6,789 bases of DNA from Alphaproteobacteria bacterium. Lineage in GTDB: Bacteria; Pseudomonadota; Alphaproteobacteria; Rhodobacterales; Rhodobacteraceae. A program made the position numbers and the translations under genes. The notes beneath the pieces were generated by a model that was not told the origin of the DNA, did no database searches, and saw only the letters and a list, made by a program, of their open reading frames with translations. The stretch is taken from positions 1 through 6,789 of the forward strand of contig RFGD01000430.1 of NCBI GenBank assembly GCA_003696705.1. Reading direction: 5' to 3'. Shown here in pieces: positions 1 through 5,246 of this stretch. Numbering within the stretch: position 1 is the first letter of the stretch; every line of letters starts with the position of its first letter.

Positions 1-164
1 AGCCCGAAGCGCGTCACCGTCGCCGCGATGTTCATGGCCACGCCCCCCGGCAGGCGCGAAATGCGGCCGGGCACGTCAGAGCCGACACGCATGTGCGACG
101 CCGAGCGGCCGATGATGTCCCAAAGGACAGAGCCGATGCACAGGATATCCGGTCTTGCCTTCAC
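1..164 (-). CDS. PfkB-family carbohydrate/nucleoside kinase, N-terminal part (cut by window edge)
   Basis: Reading the minus strand from a GTG at 164 gives 54 complete residues that run off the left edge without a stop. The start is VKARPDILCIGSVLWDIIGR. Two N-terminal hallmarks of the PfkB/ribokinase fold are visible. The first is a GS-x4-D-x2-G strand-loop (residues 11-19) that opens the Rossmann-like domain. The second is PGGVAMNIA (39-47), the GG-x3-N substrate-binding segment. These enzymes phosphorylate a sugar or nucleoside hydroxyl with ATP in the cytosol. The N-terminus resembles the kinase that in some alphaproteobacteria sits beside a pseudouridine-5'-phosphate glycosidase gene, so a pseudouridine kinase role is possible, but the substrate cannot be told from this fragment. 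The start is supported by AGG at 173-171, six bases upstream. A TTG at 200 in the same frame is a less likely alternative. The gene is divergent from rpsB. Confidence 0.82.
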   Translation of the reverse strand, partial: MKARPDILCIGSVLWDIIGRSASHMRVGSDVPGRISRLPGGVAMNIAATVTRFG

Positions 165-213
165 GGATCGCCTAATGGCCCGAAGCGCGGCCCGGCACAA
201 GGGGGCAGGGGGC

Positions 214-242
214 TTGAATGTCGGCGACAGTTGCGATATGCG
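214..242 (+). promoter_or_regulatory. possible sigma-70-type promoter for rpsB-tsf
   Basis: TTGAAT at 214-219 is followed, after 17 bases, by TATGCG at 237-242. The -35 element matches the consensus at four of six positions and the -10 at three of six, with ideal spacing. In alphaproteobacteria the -10 is often poorly conserved. If it is used, the rpsB leader would be roughly 110 bases long. It is the best candidate I found in the divergent gap between the kinase gene and rpsB, but it is weak and chosen by eye. Confidence 0.3.
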
Positions 243-302
243 GCCACCACTCAATCCGCAGGCGGAACCCGGGCGTTCGGGACAGACATCCCCGAAGGTC
301 CA

Positions 303-347
303 CCGGTTGGGCTCTGGCCCCTATGGTCCCGCCGAGGCGCAAACCGG
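303..347 (+). promoter_or_regulatory. foldable rpsB leader ending at the Shine-Dalgarno
   Basis: CCGGTT at 303-308 pairs perfectly with AACCGG at 342-347 and closes a domain. Inside it, GGGC (309-312) pairs with GCCC (317-320) around a TCTG loop. The right arm of the closing stem ends within the purine tract that forms the ribosome binding site of rpsB (AAAGGA at 348-353), so folding could affect start-site access. S2 represses its own rpsB leader in gammaproteobacteria. Whether this leader has the same role is inference. Confidence 0.35.
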
Positions 348-360
348 AAAGGAAAAGGAC

Positions 361-1161
361 ATGGCGCTTCCCGAATTCACTCTGCGCCAGCTTCTGGAAG
401 CTGGTGTTCACTTCGGCCACAAGACCGAACGCTGGAACCCGCGCATGGCGCCCTACATCTATGGCGCGCGCAACGGCATTCACATCATCGACCTGACGCA
501 GACGGTCCCGCTTCTGGACCAGGCGCTTCACGTCATCCGCGACACGGTCGCCAAGAACGGCCGGGTGCTTTTCGTCGGCACCAAGCGGCAGGCGCAACAG
601 CCCATCGCCGAAGCGGCCGAGAAATGCGCCCAGTACTACATCAACCACCGCTGGCTTGGCGGCACGCTGACCAACTGGCAGACGGTGTCGAAATCGATCG
701 AACGCATGCGCTCGATCGAGGAGCGCCTCGAACAGGGCGCCGAGGGCATGACCAAGAAAGAGCGTCTCGGCCTCGAGCGCGACCTGGCCAAGCTGCGCGC
801 CTCGCTGGGCGGCATCCGCGACATGGGCGGTCTTCCCGACCTTCTCTTCGTCATCGACGTCAACAAGGAGGCGCTTGCGGTCGCCGAGGCCAACAAGCTG
901 GGCATTCCGGTCGTCGCCGTCGTCGACACCAACGCCTCGCCCGAGGGGATCGACTACATCATCCCGGGCAACGATGACGCGGCCCGCGCCATTCAGCTTT
1001 ACTGCGACCTGGCCGCCCGCGCCGCGCTTGACGGCATGTCGGCGCAGCTTGGCGCGGCCGGCATCGACGTCGGCGCACTCGAGGAAGCACCCGTCGAGCC
1101 GGCGCTGGCGGAAGAGGCCGCGCCCGAGGCCGAGGCCGAACGCCCGACGGCCGAAGGCTGA
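361..1161 (+). CDS. rpsB: 30S ribosomal protein S2
   Basis: This encodes S2, a 266-residue protein of the small ribosomal subunit that binds 16S rRNA late in assembly and is needed for S1 to dock. The S2 hallmarks run through the whole length. LLEAGVHFGHKTERWNPRM is at residues 11-29, IYGARNGIHIIDL at 33-45, and VGTKRQAQ at 72-79. HRWLGGTLTNW (96-106) is the classic S2 signature. A charged helical hairpin spans about 110-150, followed by LPDLLFVIDV (158-167) and VVDTNASPEGIDYIIPGNDDA (187-207, the second signature). The tail from about 240 is Ala/Glu-rich and acidic, a common alphaproteobacterial extension. The ATG at 361 is chosen because homologues start with MxLPxFTLRQLLEAG and AAAGGA lies seven bases upstream. 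The open frame extends further upstream but has no S2 character there. The gene heads the rpsB-tsf pair. Confidence 0.98.
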   Translation: MALPEFTLRQLLEAGVHFGHKTERWNPRMAPYIYGARNGIHIIDLTQTVPLLDQALHVIRDTVAKNGRVLFVGTKRQAQQPIAEAAEKCAQYYINHRWLGGTLTNWQTVSKSIERMRSIEERLEQGAEGMTKKERLGLERDLAKLRASLGGIRDMGGLPDLLFVIDVNKEALAVAEANKLGIPVVAVVDTNASPEGIDYIIPGNDDAARAIQLYCDLAARAALDGMSAQLGAAGIDVGALEEAPVEPALAEEAAPEAEAERPTAEG

Positions 1162-1178
1162 GACAGGACTAACCCGGC

Positions 1179-1202
1179 GGTCGCCCGCCCGGGCGGGCGA
1201 CC
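1179..1202. repeat. 24-base perfect palindrome between rpsB and tsf
   Basis: Every base from 1179 pairs with its mirror to 1202, centred on CCCGGG at 1188-1193. As RNA it would form a stem of about ten G:C-rich pairs with a four-base CCGG loop. It begins 17 bases after the rpsB stop and ends 34 bases before the tsf ATG. No T-run follows (CTACACGG), so it is not a standard intrinsic terminator. An attenuator, a pausing site or a 3'-end protecting stem for rpsB mRNA are all possible. Confidence 0.7.
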
Positions 1203-1236
1203 CTACACGGATTCGAGCACATTGAGGAGAGCCGAA

Positions 1237-2115
1237 ATGGCAATCACGGCTGCAATGGTCAAAGAGCTTCGCGACACCACGGGCGCGGGCATGATGGACG
1301 CCAAGAAGGCGCTGACCGAAACCGGCGGCGACATGGAAGCCGCCATCGACTGGCTGCGCACGAAGGGCCTTGCCAAGGCCGCCAAGAAGTCGGGCCGCAC
1401 GGCGGCCGAGGGCCTCGTCGCCGTTGCGGTCCGCGACGGGCAGGGCGTCGCGGTCGAGGTCAACTCGGAAACCGACTTCGTGGCCAAGAACGAAGAGTTC
1501 CAGCAGATGGTCCGCGACATCGCCAATGCCGCGCTTGACGCCGGCGATGTCGAGGCGCTGAAACAGGCCAAGATCGGCGACAAGACGGTCGAGGAGATCC
1601 TGACCGAGAAGATCGCCAAGATCGGCGAGAACATGACGCTGCGCCGCATGGCCCGGATCGAGGGCGACAGCGTGGCCGCCTATGTGCACAACGCCGCCGC
1701 GGAAGGCATGGGCAAGATCGCCGTTCTGGTCGCGGTCAAGGGCGACGACGCCCAGGGCTTCGGCCGTCAGGTCGCGATGCACGTCGCGGCGACGAACCCG
1801 GCCTCGCTTTCCGAAGCCGACCTTGACCCCGCACTGGTCGAGCGCGAGCGCGCCGTGCTTTCCGAGCAGGCCCGCGAATCCGGCAAGCCCGAGCAGGTCA
1901 TCGAGAAGATGGTCGAGGGCCGGATGAAGAAGTTCCTCGAGGAGGTCACGCTTCTCAACCAGAAATTCGTCATGAACCCCGACGTCACCGTGGGCGAGGC
2001 GGCGAAGGAAGCCGGCGTGGAGATCACCGGTTTCGTCCGGCTTGCCGTCGGCGAGGGGATCGAGAAGAAGGAAGAGGACTTCGCGGCCGAGGTCGCCAAG
2101 ACCCTCGGCAACTGA
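1237..2115 (+). CDS. tsf: translation elongation factor Ts
   Basis: This encodes EF-Ts, 292 residues, the cytosolic nucleotide exchange factor that releases GDP from EF-Tu so it can be recharged with GTP. The N-terminal UBA-like domain occupies about 1-45 and carries the first signature, LRDTTGAGMMDAKKAL (11-26), with Ala where many homologues have Cys. The second signature, EVNSETDFVAKNEEF, is at 74-88. T79-D80-F81-V82 is the motif that contacts EF-Tu and disrupts its Mg/nucleotide site. The core and dimerisation regions follow, with a basic/acidic helix RMKKFLEEVTLLNQKFVMN at 229-247 and the C-terminal subdomain. The ATG at 1237 has GAGGAG at 1224-1229 with a seven-base spacer. An in-frame TTG at 1222 would swallow that ribosome binding site, so it is rejected. 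The gene is 75 bases after rpsB, the usual bacterial order, and an intrinsic terminator closes the unit. Confidence 0.98.
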   Translation: MAITAAMVKELRDTTGAGMMDAKKALTETGGDMEAAIDWLRTKGLAKAAKKSGRTAAEGLVAVAVRDGQGVAVEVNSETDFVAKNEEFQQMVRDIANAALDAGDVEALKQAKIGDKTVEEILTEKIAKIGENMTLRRMARIEGDSVAAYVHNAAAEGMGKIAVLVAVKGDDAQGFGRQVAMHVAATNPASLSEADLDPALVERERAVLSEQARESGKPEQVIEKMVEGRMKKFLEEVTLLNQKFVMNPDVTVGEAAKEAGVEITGFVRLAVGEGIEKKEEDFAAEVAKTLGN

Positions 2116-2123
2116 TCGGCCAG

Positions 2124-2138
2124 GGCGCGACACGCGCC
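2124..2138 (+). repeat. short GC hairpin just after tsf stop
   Basis: GGCGCG (2124-2129) and CGCGCC (2133-2138) form a perfect six-pair stem around ACA, starting nine bases after the tsf stop. No T-run follows. It may be an accessory stem ahead of the real terminator. Confidence 0.45.
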
Positions 2139-2154
2139 ACCCAAGAGACAGTTC

Positions 2155-2189
2155 GCGGAGCCGCCCCTGGGCGGCTCCGCTTTCCGTTT
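2155..2189 (+). terminator. rho-independent terminator of rpsB-tsf
   Basis: GCGGAGCCGCCC (2155-2166) is the exact reverse complement of GGGCGGCTCCGC (2169-2180), giving a stem of eleven to twelve pairs with a very small loop. It is followed at once by TTTCCGTTT (2181-2189). Stem strength, the T-rich tail and the position 40 bases after tsf make an intrinsic terminator on the + strand. The minus-strand side lacks a T-run, so it should not efficiently stop transcription arriving from luxR. Confidence 0.9.
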
Positions 2190-2433
2190 GTGCCGTCTTC
2201 ACGATTGGGGATGAGGAGCACGACACAATTCGGAAACCTGCGTGCCGGCGAGACGGCAGGGGCAGGGGCTCCGGGATCCCGGACCTGGGGGGCACGATTC
2301 TGAAATTACAGGCGGTCCCCCCCAGGCTTGTCCGTTGGCCAACGCCATACACTCACGAACACGGCATAGATGTCACGCATCGCAGTTGCAGAAAAGTGCG
2401 GGTTTCCCTACTGCGGGCGGCCGGATCGACGGG
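2190..2433. other. convergent gap between tsf and luxR with two inverted repeats, no credible gene
   Basis: This stretch lies between the tsf terminator and the stop of the minus-strand LuxR-type gene. It holds a 14-base palindrome, TCCGGGATCCCGGA, at 2270-2283. It also holds an inverted repeat, CCTGGGGGG (2284-2292) with CCCCCCAGG (2318-2326), around a 25-base, relatively AT-rich spacer. The second could fold as a nine-pair hairpin on either strand, but no T-run follows it on either side. The only short open frame with an ATG (2370-2465, 31 codons) has no ribosome binding site and runs into the antisense of luxR. I saw no tRNA T-loop motif. Confidence 0.5.
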
Positions 2434-3183
2434 TCAGTTCACGGGACCGTGAAGCTGGTTCATGACAACCGCCTTCACGGCCGCCTGTGTCGTGGTCTCG
2501 GCGTTCAGCGCCTCTCGCGCCAGACGAAGGTGCTTTTCGACGGTCGATGGGCGGACCCCAAGGATGCTGGCCGTGTCGGCCACCGTCTTGCCGACCGCGA
2601 TCCAGTAGAGCACTTCGCGCTGGCGCATTGTAAGCGCCATCTCACCATCGTGCGGCAACGTCATGATCTTGAAGTGAAAAACGTTGCAGGCGAAGTGGAT
2701 CTTCGAGCCATGGATTTCCCAAAGCTCGTCGACATCTTCCTGGCTGAGCCCGTCGTCCGCGCCAAGGCCCATCGCCGCAATCGTGCCCGGGACAAGGAAG
2801 TGAAAGGCGATCGTGTAGCCGGCGTTCAGCCCGAAGTTGCGATTGAGATCGAGAACCGCCGATTCGGCGTCGGACAGGGCGCCCGCGACCTCGTCCTCGA
2901 ACATCAGCCGCCAGCTCTTGGCGCCGACCGTTCCCAGGCTGCGACGATACATCGGTGCGTCGTGGAACAGGCCGTCGGCCACGTAGCGCTGGACATATTC
3001 GGCGGGACAGGTCGACAGGACCAGCGCGCTCGAAAGATCGCCGGTCGTGCCGGGAAGCGCGAAACGCGAAGCGCCATAGATGATCTTCGAGAACGAATGC
3101 TCGCCCAGGAGATCGACAAGGACGTCCCAGGCGTCGTCGATCCGCCGGGCTTGAAGGAGGCCGTTGAGGGTGCGCACGACCAT
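2434..3183 (-). CDS. LuxR-family regulator with autoinducer-binding-like domain (LuxR solo)
   Basis: This 249-residue protein has the two-domain layout of quorum-sensing LuxR regulators. Residues about 10-170 look like an acyl-homoserine-lactone-binding domain, and about 180-242 form a GerE-type DNA-binding helix-turn-helix (LTMRQREVLYWIAVGKT, then ILGVRPSTVEKHL at 207-219). By eye against TraR, W91 and G122 match W85 and G113. Y63 and Y67 fall where TraR has W57 and Y61. D75 and P77 stand for D70-P71 but with an alanine between them. In the HTH, L192 and G198 are kept, while the usual Glu of the 'RE' pair is Q188. It would act as a cytosolic transcription factor, but the ligand is unknown and might not be an AHL. 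The ATG at 3183 overlaps the aroQ stop by one base (TGATG), with AAGGG six bases upstream of the ATG inside aroQ, so translation is probably coupled. No luxI-like gene is in the window. Confidence 0.9.
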   Translation of the reverse strand: MVVRTLNGLLQARRIDDAWDVLVDLLGEHSFSKIIYGASRFALPGTTGDLSSALVLSTCPAEYVQRYVADGLFHDAPMYRRSLGTVGAKSWRLMFEDEVAGALSDAESAVLDLNRNFGLNAGYTIAFHFLVPGTIAAMGLGADDGLSQEDVDELWEIHGSKIHFACNVFHFKIMTLPHDGEMALTMRQREVLYWIAVGKTVADTASILGVRPSTVEKHLRLAREALNAETTTQAAVKAVVMNQLHGPVN

Positions 3184-3626
3184 CAGCCACCCTTGTTGAT
3201 GATGTCGGCCAGCGCCTCGATGGCAAGCACATAGCCCTTCGGACCAAGCCCGGTGATCTGCCCGACGGCGACGGGCGCGATATGGGAATGGTGGCGAAAA
3301 CGCTCTCGGGCATGAATGTTCGACAGGTGCACCTCGATCGCGGGCAGGCCGACGCCGGCGATGGCGTCGCGAATGGCAACCGAGGTGTGGGTGTAGGCAC
3401 CGGGGTTGATGACGATCGCGCGGTGACGGTCCCGCGCGTCATGAATGGCGTCGATGATGGCGCCCTCGTGATTTGACTGGAAGCAGGCAACCTGCAGGCC
3501 GCAGCGCCCGGCGGTTTCTGCACAAAGCCTCTCGATGTCCTCGAGCGTCGTCGTGCCGTAGACGCCGGGTTCCCTCGACCCCAGAAGGTTGAGGTTCGGG
3601 CCGTTGATGACAAGAATGCTGGACAT
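3183..3626 (-). CDS. aroQ: type II 3-dehydroquinate dehydratase
   Basis: AroQ (147 residues, the normal size) dehydrates 3-dehydroquinate to 3-dehydroshikimate, the third step of the shikimate pathway, as a cytosolic dodecamer. The fold starts with ILVINGPNLNLLGSREPGVYG (4-24). R18 and Y23 are the lid arginine and catalytic tyrosine. FQSNHEG (49-55), INPGAYTHTS (73-82, with substrate-binding N74) and IEVHLSNIHARE (97-108, with catalytic H100) follow, and R111 is the expected late arginine. All key residues are present, so it should be active. The ATG at 3626 has GAGGG ending three bases upstream. It is the first gene of a two-gene unit with the LuxR-type regulator, joined by a TGATG overlap. 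In many proteobacteria accB-accC follow aroQ, and they do not here. The phoB stop lies 183 bases upstream on the same strand. Confidence 0.97.
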   Translation of the reverse strand: MSSILVINGPNLNLLGSREPGVYGTTTLEDIERLCAETAGRCGLQVACFQSNHEGAIIDAIHDARDRHRAIVINPGAYTHTSVAIRDAIAGVGLPAIEVHLSNIHARERFRHHSHIAPVAVGQITGLGPKGYVLAIEALADIINKGG

Positions 3627-3809
3627 GAACCCTCGGGCAATTGAAAAAACACTAGCGGCCCGGATCAGGCTGCAAGCCGAAGTGTGCCCGTCAGCGCTTC
3701 AGGACGCAAGTCTTACAGGAAGAACGATTTTTTGTGCCGGCTGTCGCGGGTTCGTTTGGGGCTGCCCAGTATAAACATAATAACGATTATGGGCGGAGTA
3801 CCTGCCGGG
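3627..3809 (-). other. gap between phoB and aroQ, likely holding the aroQ promoter
   Basis: The 183 bases separate the phoB stop from the aroQ start on the same strand. About 3768-3792 is clearly AT-rich against a GC-rich background. On the minus strand it contains TATACT (3774-3769), which resembles a -10 element, but no convincing -35 lies at the right distance. TTGCAG with TAGTGT further downstream is a second weak option, but its spacer is only 15 bases. No hairpin with a T-run was found, so phoB has no obvious terminator. No PhoB-type direct repeat was recognised. Confidence 0.4.
3776..3791. promoter_or_regulatory. AT-rich inverted repeat, possible operator
   Basis: CATAAT (3776-3781) and ATTATG (3786-3791) are perfect six-base inverted arms around AACG. 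The repeat lies inside the AT-rich patch, 150 bases upstream of aroQ and 18 bases after phoB. The dyad would suit a dimeric regulator, but it does not match FNR, lux-box or Pho-box patterns that I know. A regulatory role is inference. Confidence 0.3.
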
Positions 3810-4496
3810 TCAATCGAGCGCGTAGCCGGCGCCGCGCACGGTGCGGATCGGGTCCCCCCCGCCGCCGGCGCGCAAGGCCTTGCGAAGCCGTCCGACATGG
3901 ACGTCGACCGTGCGCGTGTCGACATAGACGTCGCGGCCCCAGACGCGATCAAGGAGCTGATCGCGGGTCCATACGCGACCGGGATGCTCGATCAGCAGCG
4001 CAAGAAGCCGGAACTCGGTCGGCCCGAGGTGGATCTCGGTGCCGCCGCGGGACACCCGGTGGCGCGCGGCGTCAAGCTCGATGTCGCCGTGCCGGATGAT
4101 CTGCCCGACGGCGGACGGCCGCGCGCGGCGAAGCTGTGCCTTCACCCGCGCCAGAAGCTCGGCGACGGCATAGGGCTTGACCACATAGTCGTCCGCCCCG
4201 GTGTCGAGCCCCCGCACGCGGTCGGCCTCTTCGCCGCGCGCCGAGAGCATGATGATGGGCGTATCGGCCATTTCCCTGCGCGCCCGCAGCTGTCGGCACA
4301 CCTCGATCCCCGAGATGCCCGGAAGCATCCAGTCAAGGATGACAACGTCCGGGGCTTCCTCGGCCGCAAGGATCACGGCCTCGTCCCCCGAGCTGGCCAT
4401 GACCACCCGGTAACCTGCCGCCTCGAGATTGTAGCGCAGGACTTCCCGTTGGGGCGGCTCGTCCTCGACGACCATGACGGTAGGTGTGACGGCCAT
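3810..4496 (-). CDS. phoB: phosphate regulon response regulator PhoB
   Basis: PhoB (228 residues, normal length) is the OmpR-class response regulator that, once phosphorylated by PhoR, activates genes for phosphate scavenging. The receiver domain (about 6-121) shows the full set of residues: acidic pair E11-D12, phospho-acceptor D55 in VVILDWMLPG, S85, and K107 in DDYVVKP. The C-terminal winged-helix domain (about 130-228) includes LGPTEFRLLALLIEHPGRVW, then RDQLLDRVWG, a recognition helix in VDVHVGRLRKAL, and the wing RTVRGAGYALD. The DW pair at the phosphorylation site and the adjacency to phoU favour PhoB over other OmpR-type regulators. The ATG at 4496 has GGAGGGGG six bases upstream and lies 21 bases after the phoU stop, so it is probably co-transcribed with pst-phoU and autoregulated through the operon promoter outside the window. 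Confidence 0.96.
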   Translation of the reverse strand: MAVTPTVMVVEDEPPQREVLRYNLEAAGYRVVMASSGDEAVILAAEEAPDVVILDWMLPGISGIEVCRQLRARREMADTPIIMLSARGEEADRVRGLDTGADDYVVKPYAVAELLARVKAQLRRARPSAVGQIIRHGDIELDAARHRVSRGGTEIHLGPTEFRLLALLIEHPGRVWTRDQLLDRVWGRDVYVDTRTVDVHVGRLRKALRAGGGGDPIRTVRGAGYALD

Positions 4497-4517
4497 CCCC
4501 TGCCCCCTCCGCCGGCC

Positions 4518-5234
4518 TCAGCTTTCCGGCGACTGCACGAAGCTTGTCCGGTCCCGCTTCTTGCGCTCTTCCTCGGGGCGCTCGCCGGTGACCAGGTAGA
4601 TCACCTGTTCGGCGATCGAGGTGACGTGGTCGCCCATGCGCTCGATGTTCTTGGCCACGAAATGCAGGTGCATGGCGCCGGTGATGTTGCGCGGGTCTTC
4701 CATCATGTGGGTCAGCAGCTCTCGGAAGATCGCGTTGTACATCTGGTCGACGTCGCTGTCGCGGCTGCGCACGGTTTCGGCGAGTTCCGCGTCGTGCTGG
4801 ATGTAGGCGTCGAGCGAGTCCTTCAACATGCCCTCGACCTCTCGGGCCATGCGGTTGAGCGAACCCACGGCCGATTCGAGGCGCGCCATTTCGCTAAGCA
4901 CTTCAGAGCGTTTCGCGATGTTCTTCGCGTAGTCCCCGACCCTTTCAAGGTTGCCGGCGATGCGCATCACGGCAAGCACGGTGCGCAGGTCCGACGCCGT
5001 CGGCGACCAGAGCGCGATGATCTGCGCCGTGTCGTGCTCGATCTCTTCCTCGAGCTCGTCGATCAGCCGGTCGTTTTCGCGCACCTTGCGGGCAAGTTCG
5101 GGATCGCGGTCGGTGAGCGCGGTCATCGCCTCGGAAATGGCCGCCTCGACCAGCCCGCCCATGCGCACGATCTTGGCCTGAACCGCTTCAAGTTCGCGGT
5201 CGAAGGCCCTGACAATGTGATGTTTATCGGTCAT
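4518..5234 (-). CDS. phoU: phosphate signalling protein PhoU
   Basis: PhoU (238 residues) is a peripheral, all-helical protein that couples the Pst transporter to PhoR, keeping the Pho regulon off when phosphate is plentiful. Two PhoU-repeat three-helix bundles are visible. Each carries the expected E-x3-D metal-binding motif: E97-D101 in NLERVGDYAKNIAKRSE, and E198-D202 in KNIERMGDHVTSIAEQ. The N-terminus HIVRAFDREL and the segment ARKVRENDRLIDELEEEIE are typical of the family. A charged tail (219-229, rich in Glu, Lys and Arg) ends the protein. The ATG at 5234 has GAGGGAG seven bases upstream and lies 12 bases after the pstB stop, so the genes are very probably one transcript. Confidence 0.97.
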   Translation of the reverse strand: MTDKHHIVRAFDRELEAVQAKIVRMGGLVEAAISEAMTALTDRDPELARKVRENDRLIDELEEEIEHDTAQIIALWSPTASDLRTVLAVMRIAGNLERVGDYAKNIAKRSEVLSEMARLESAVGSLNRMAREVEGMLKDSLDAYIQHDAELAETVRSRDSDVDQMYNAIFRELLTHMMEDPRNITGAMHLHFVAKNIERMGDHVTSIAEQVIYLVTGERPEEERKKRDRTSFVQSPES

Positions 5235-5246
5235 GTGCTTGCTCCC

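Noticed and set aside
28..360. An N-terminal extension of S2 from an ATG at 28.
   Set aside because: The extension has no S2 similarity, overlaps the divergent kinase gene, and the ATG at 361 has its own good ribosome binding site and the conserved S2 N-terminus.
172..2352. A 726-codon open frame on the minus strand across rpsB and tsf.
   Set aside because: It is antisense to two certain genes, has low-complexity high-GC composition rich in Arg, Gly, Leu and Val, and matches no family I recognise. Long antisense frames are common at this G+C content.
2370..2465. A 31-codon + strand open frame containing a Cys-x4-Cys pair.
   Set aside because: No Shine-Dalgarno precedes the ATG, and the frame runs into antisense luxR sequence. 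This is too little support for a small gene.
2242..3234. A 330-codon + strand frame over the convergent gap and luxR.
   Set aside because: It is antisense to the LuxR-type gene, has no ribosome binding site and shows no recognisable domain.
3640..3680. A promoter made of TTGCAG and TAGTGT on the minus strand, close to aroQ.
   Set aside because: The spacer is only 15 bases and the -10 match is poor. It is mentioned in the gap entry but not called as a site.
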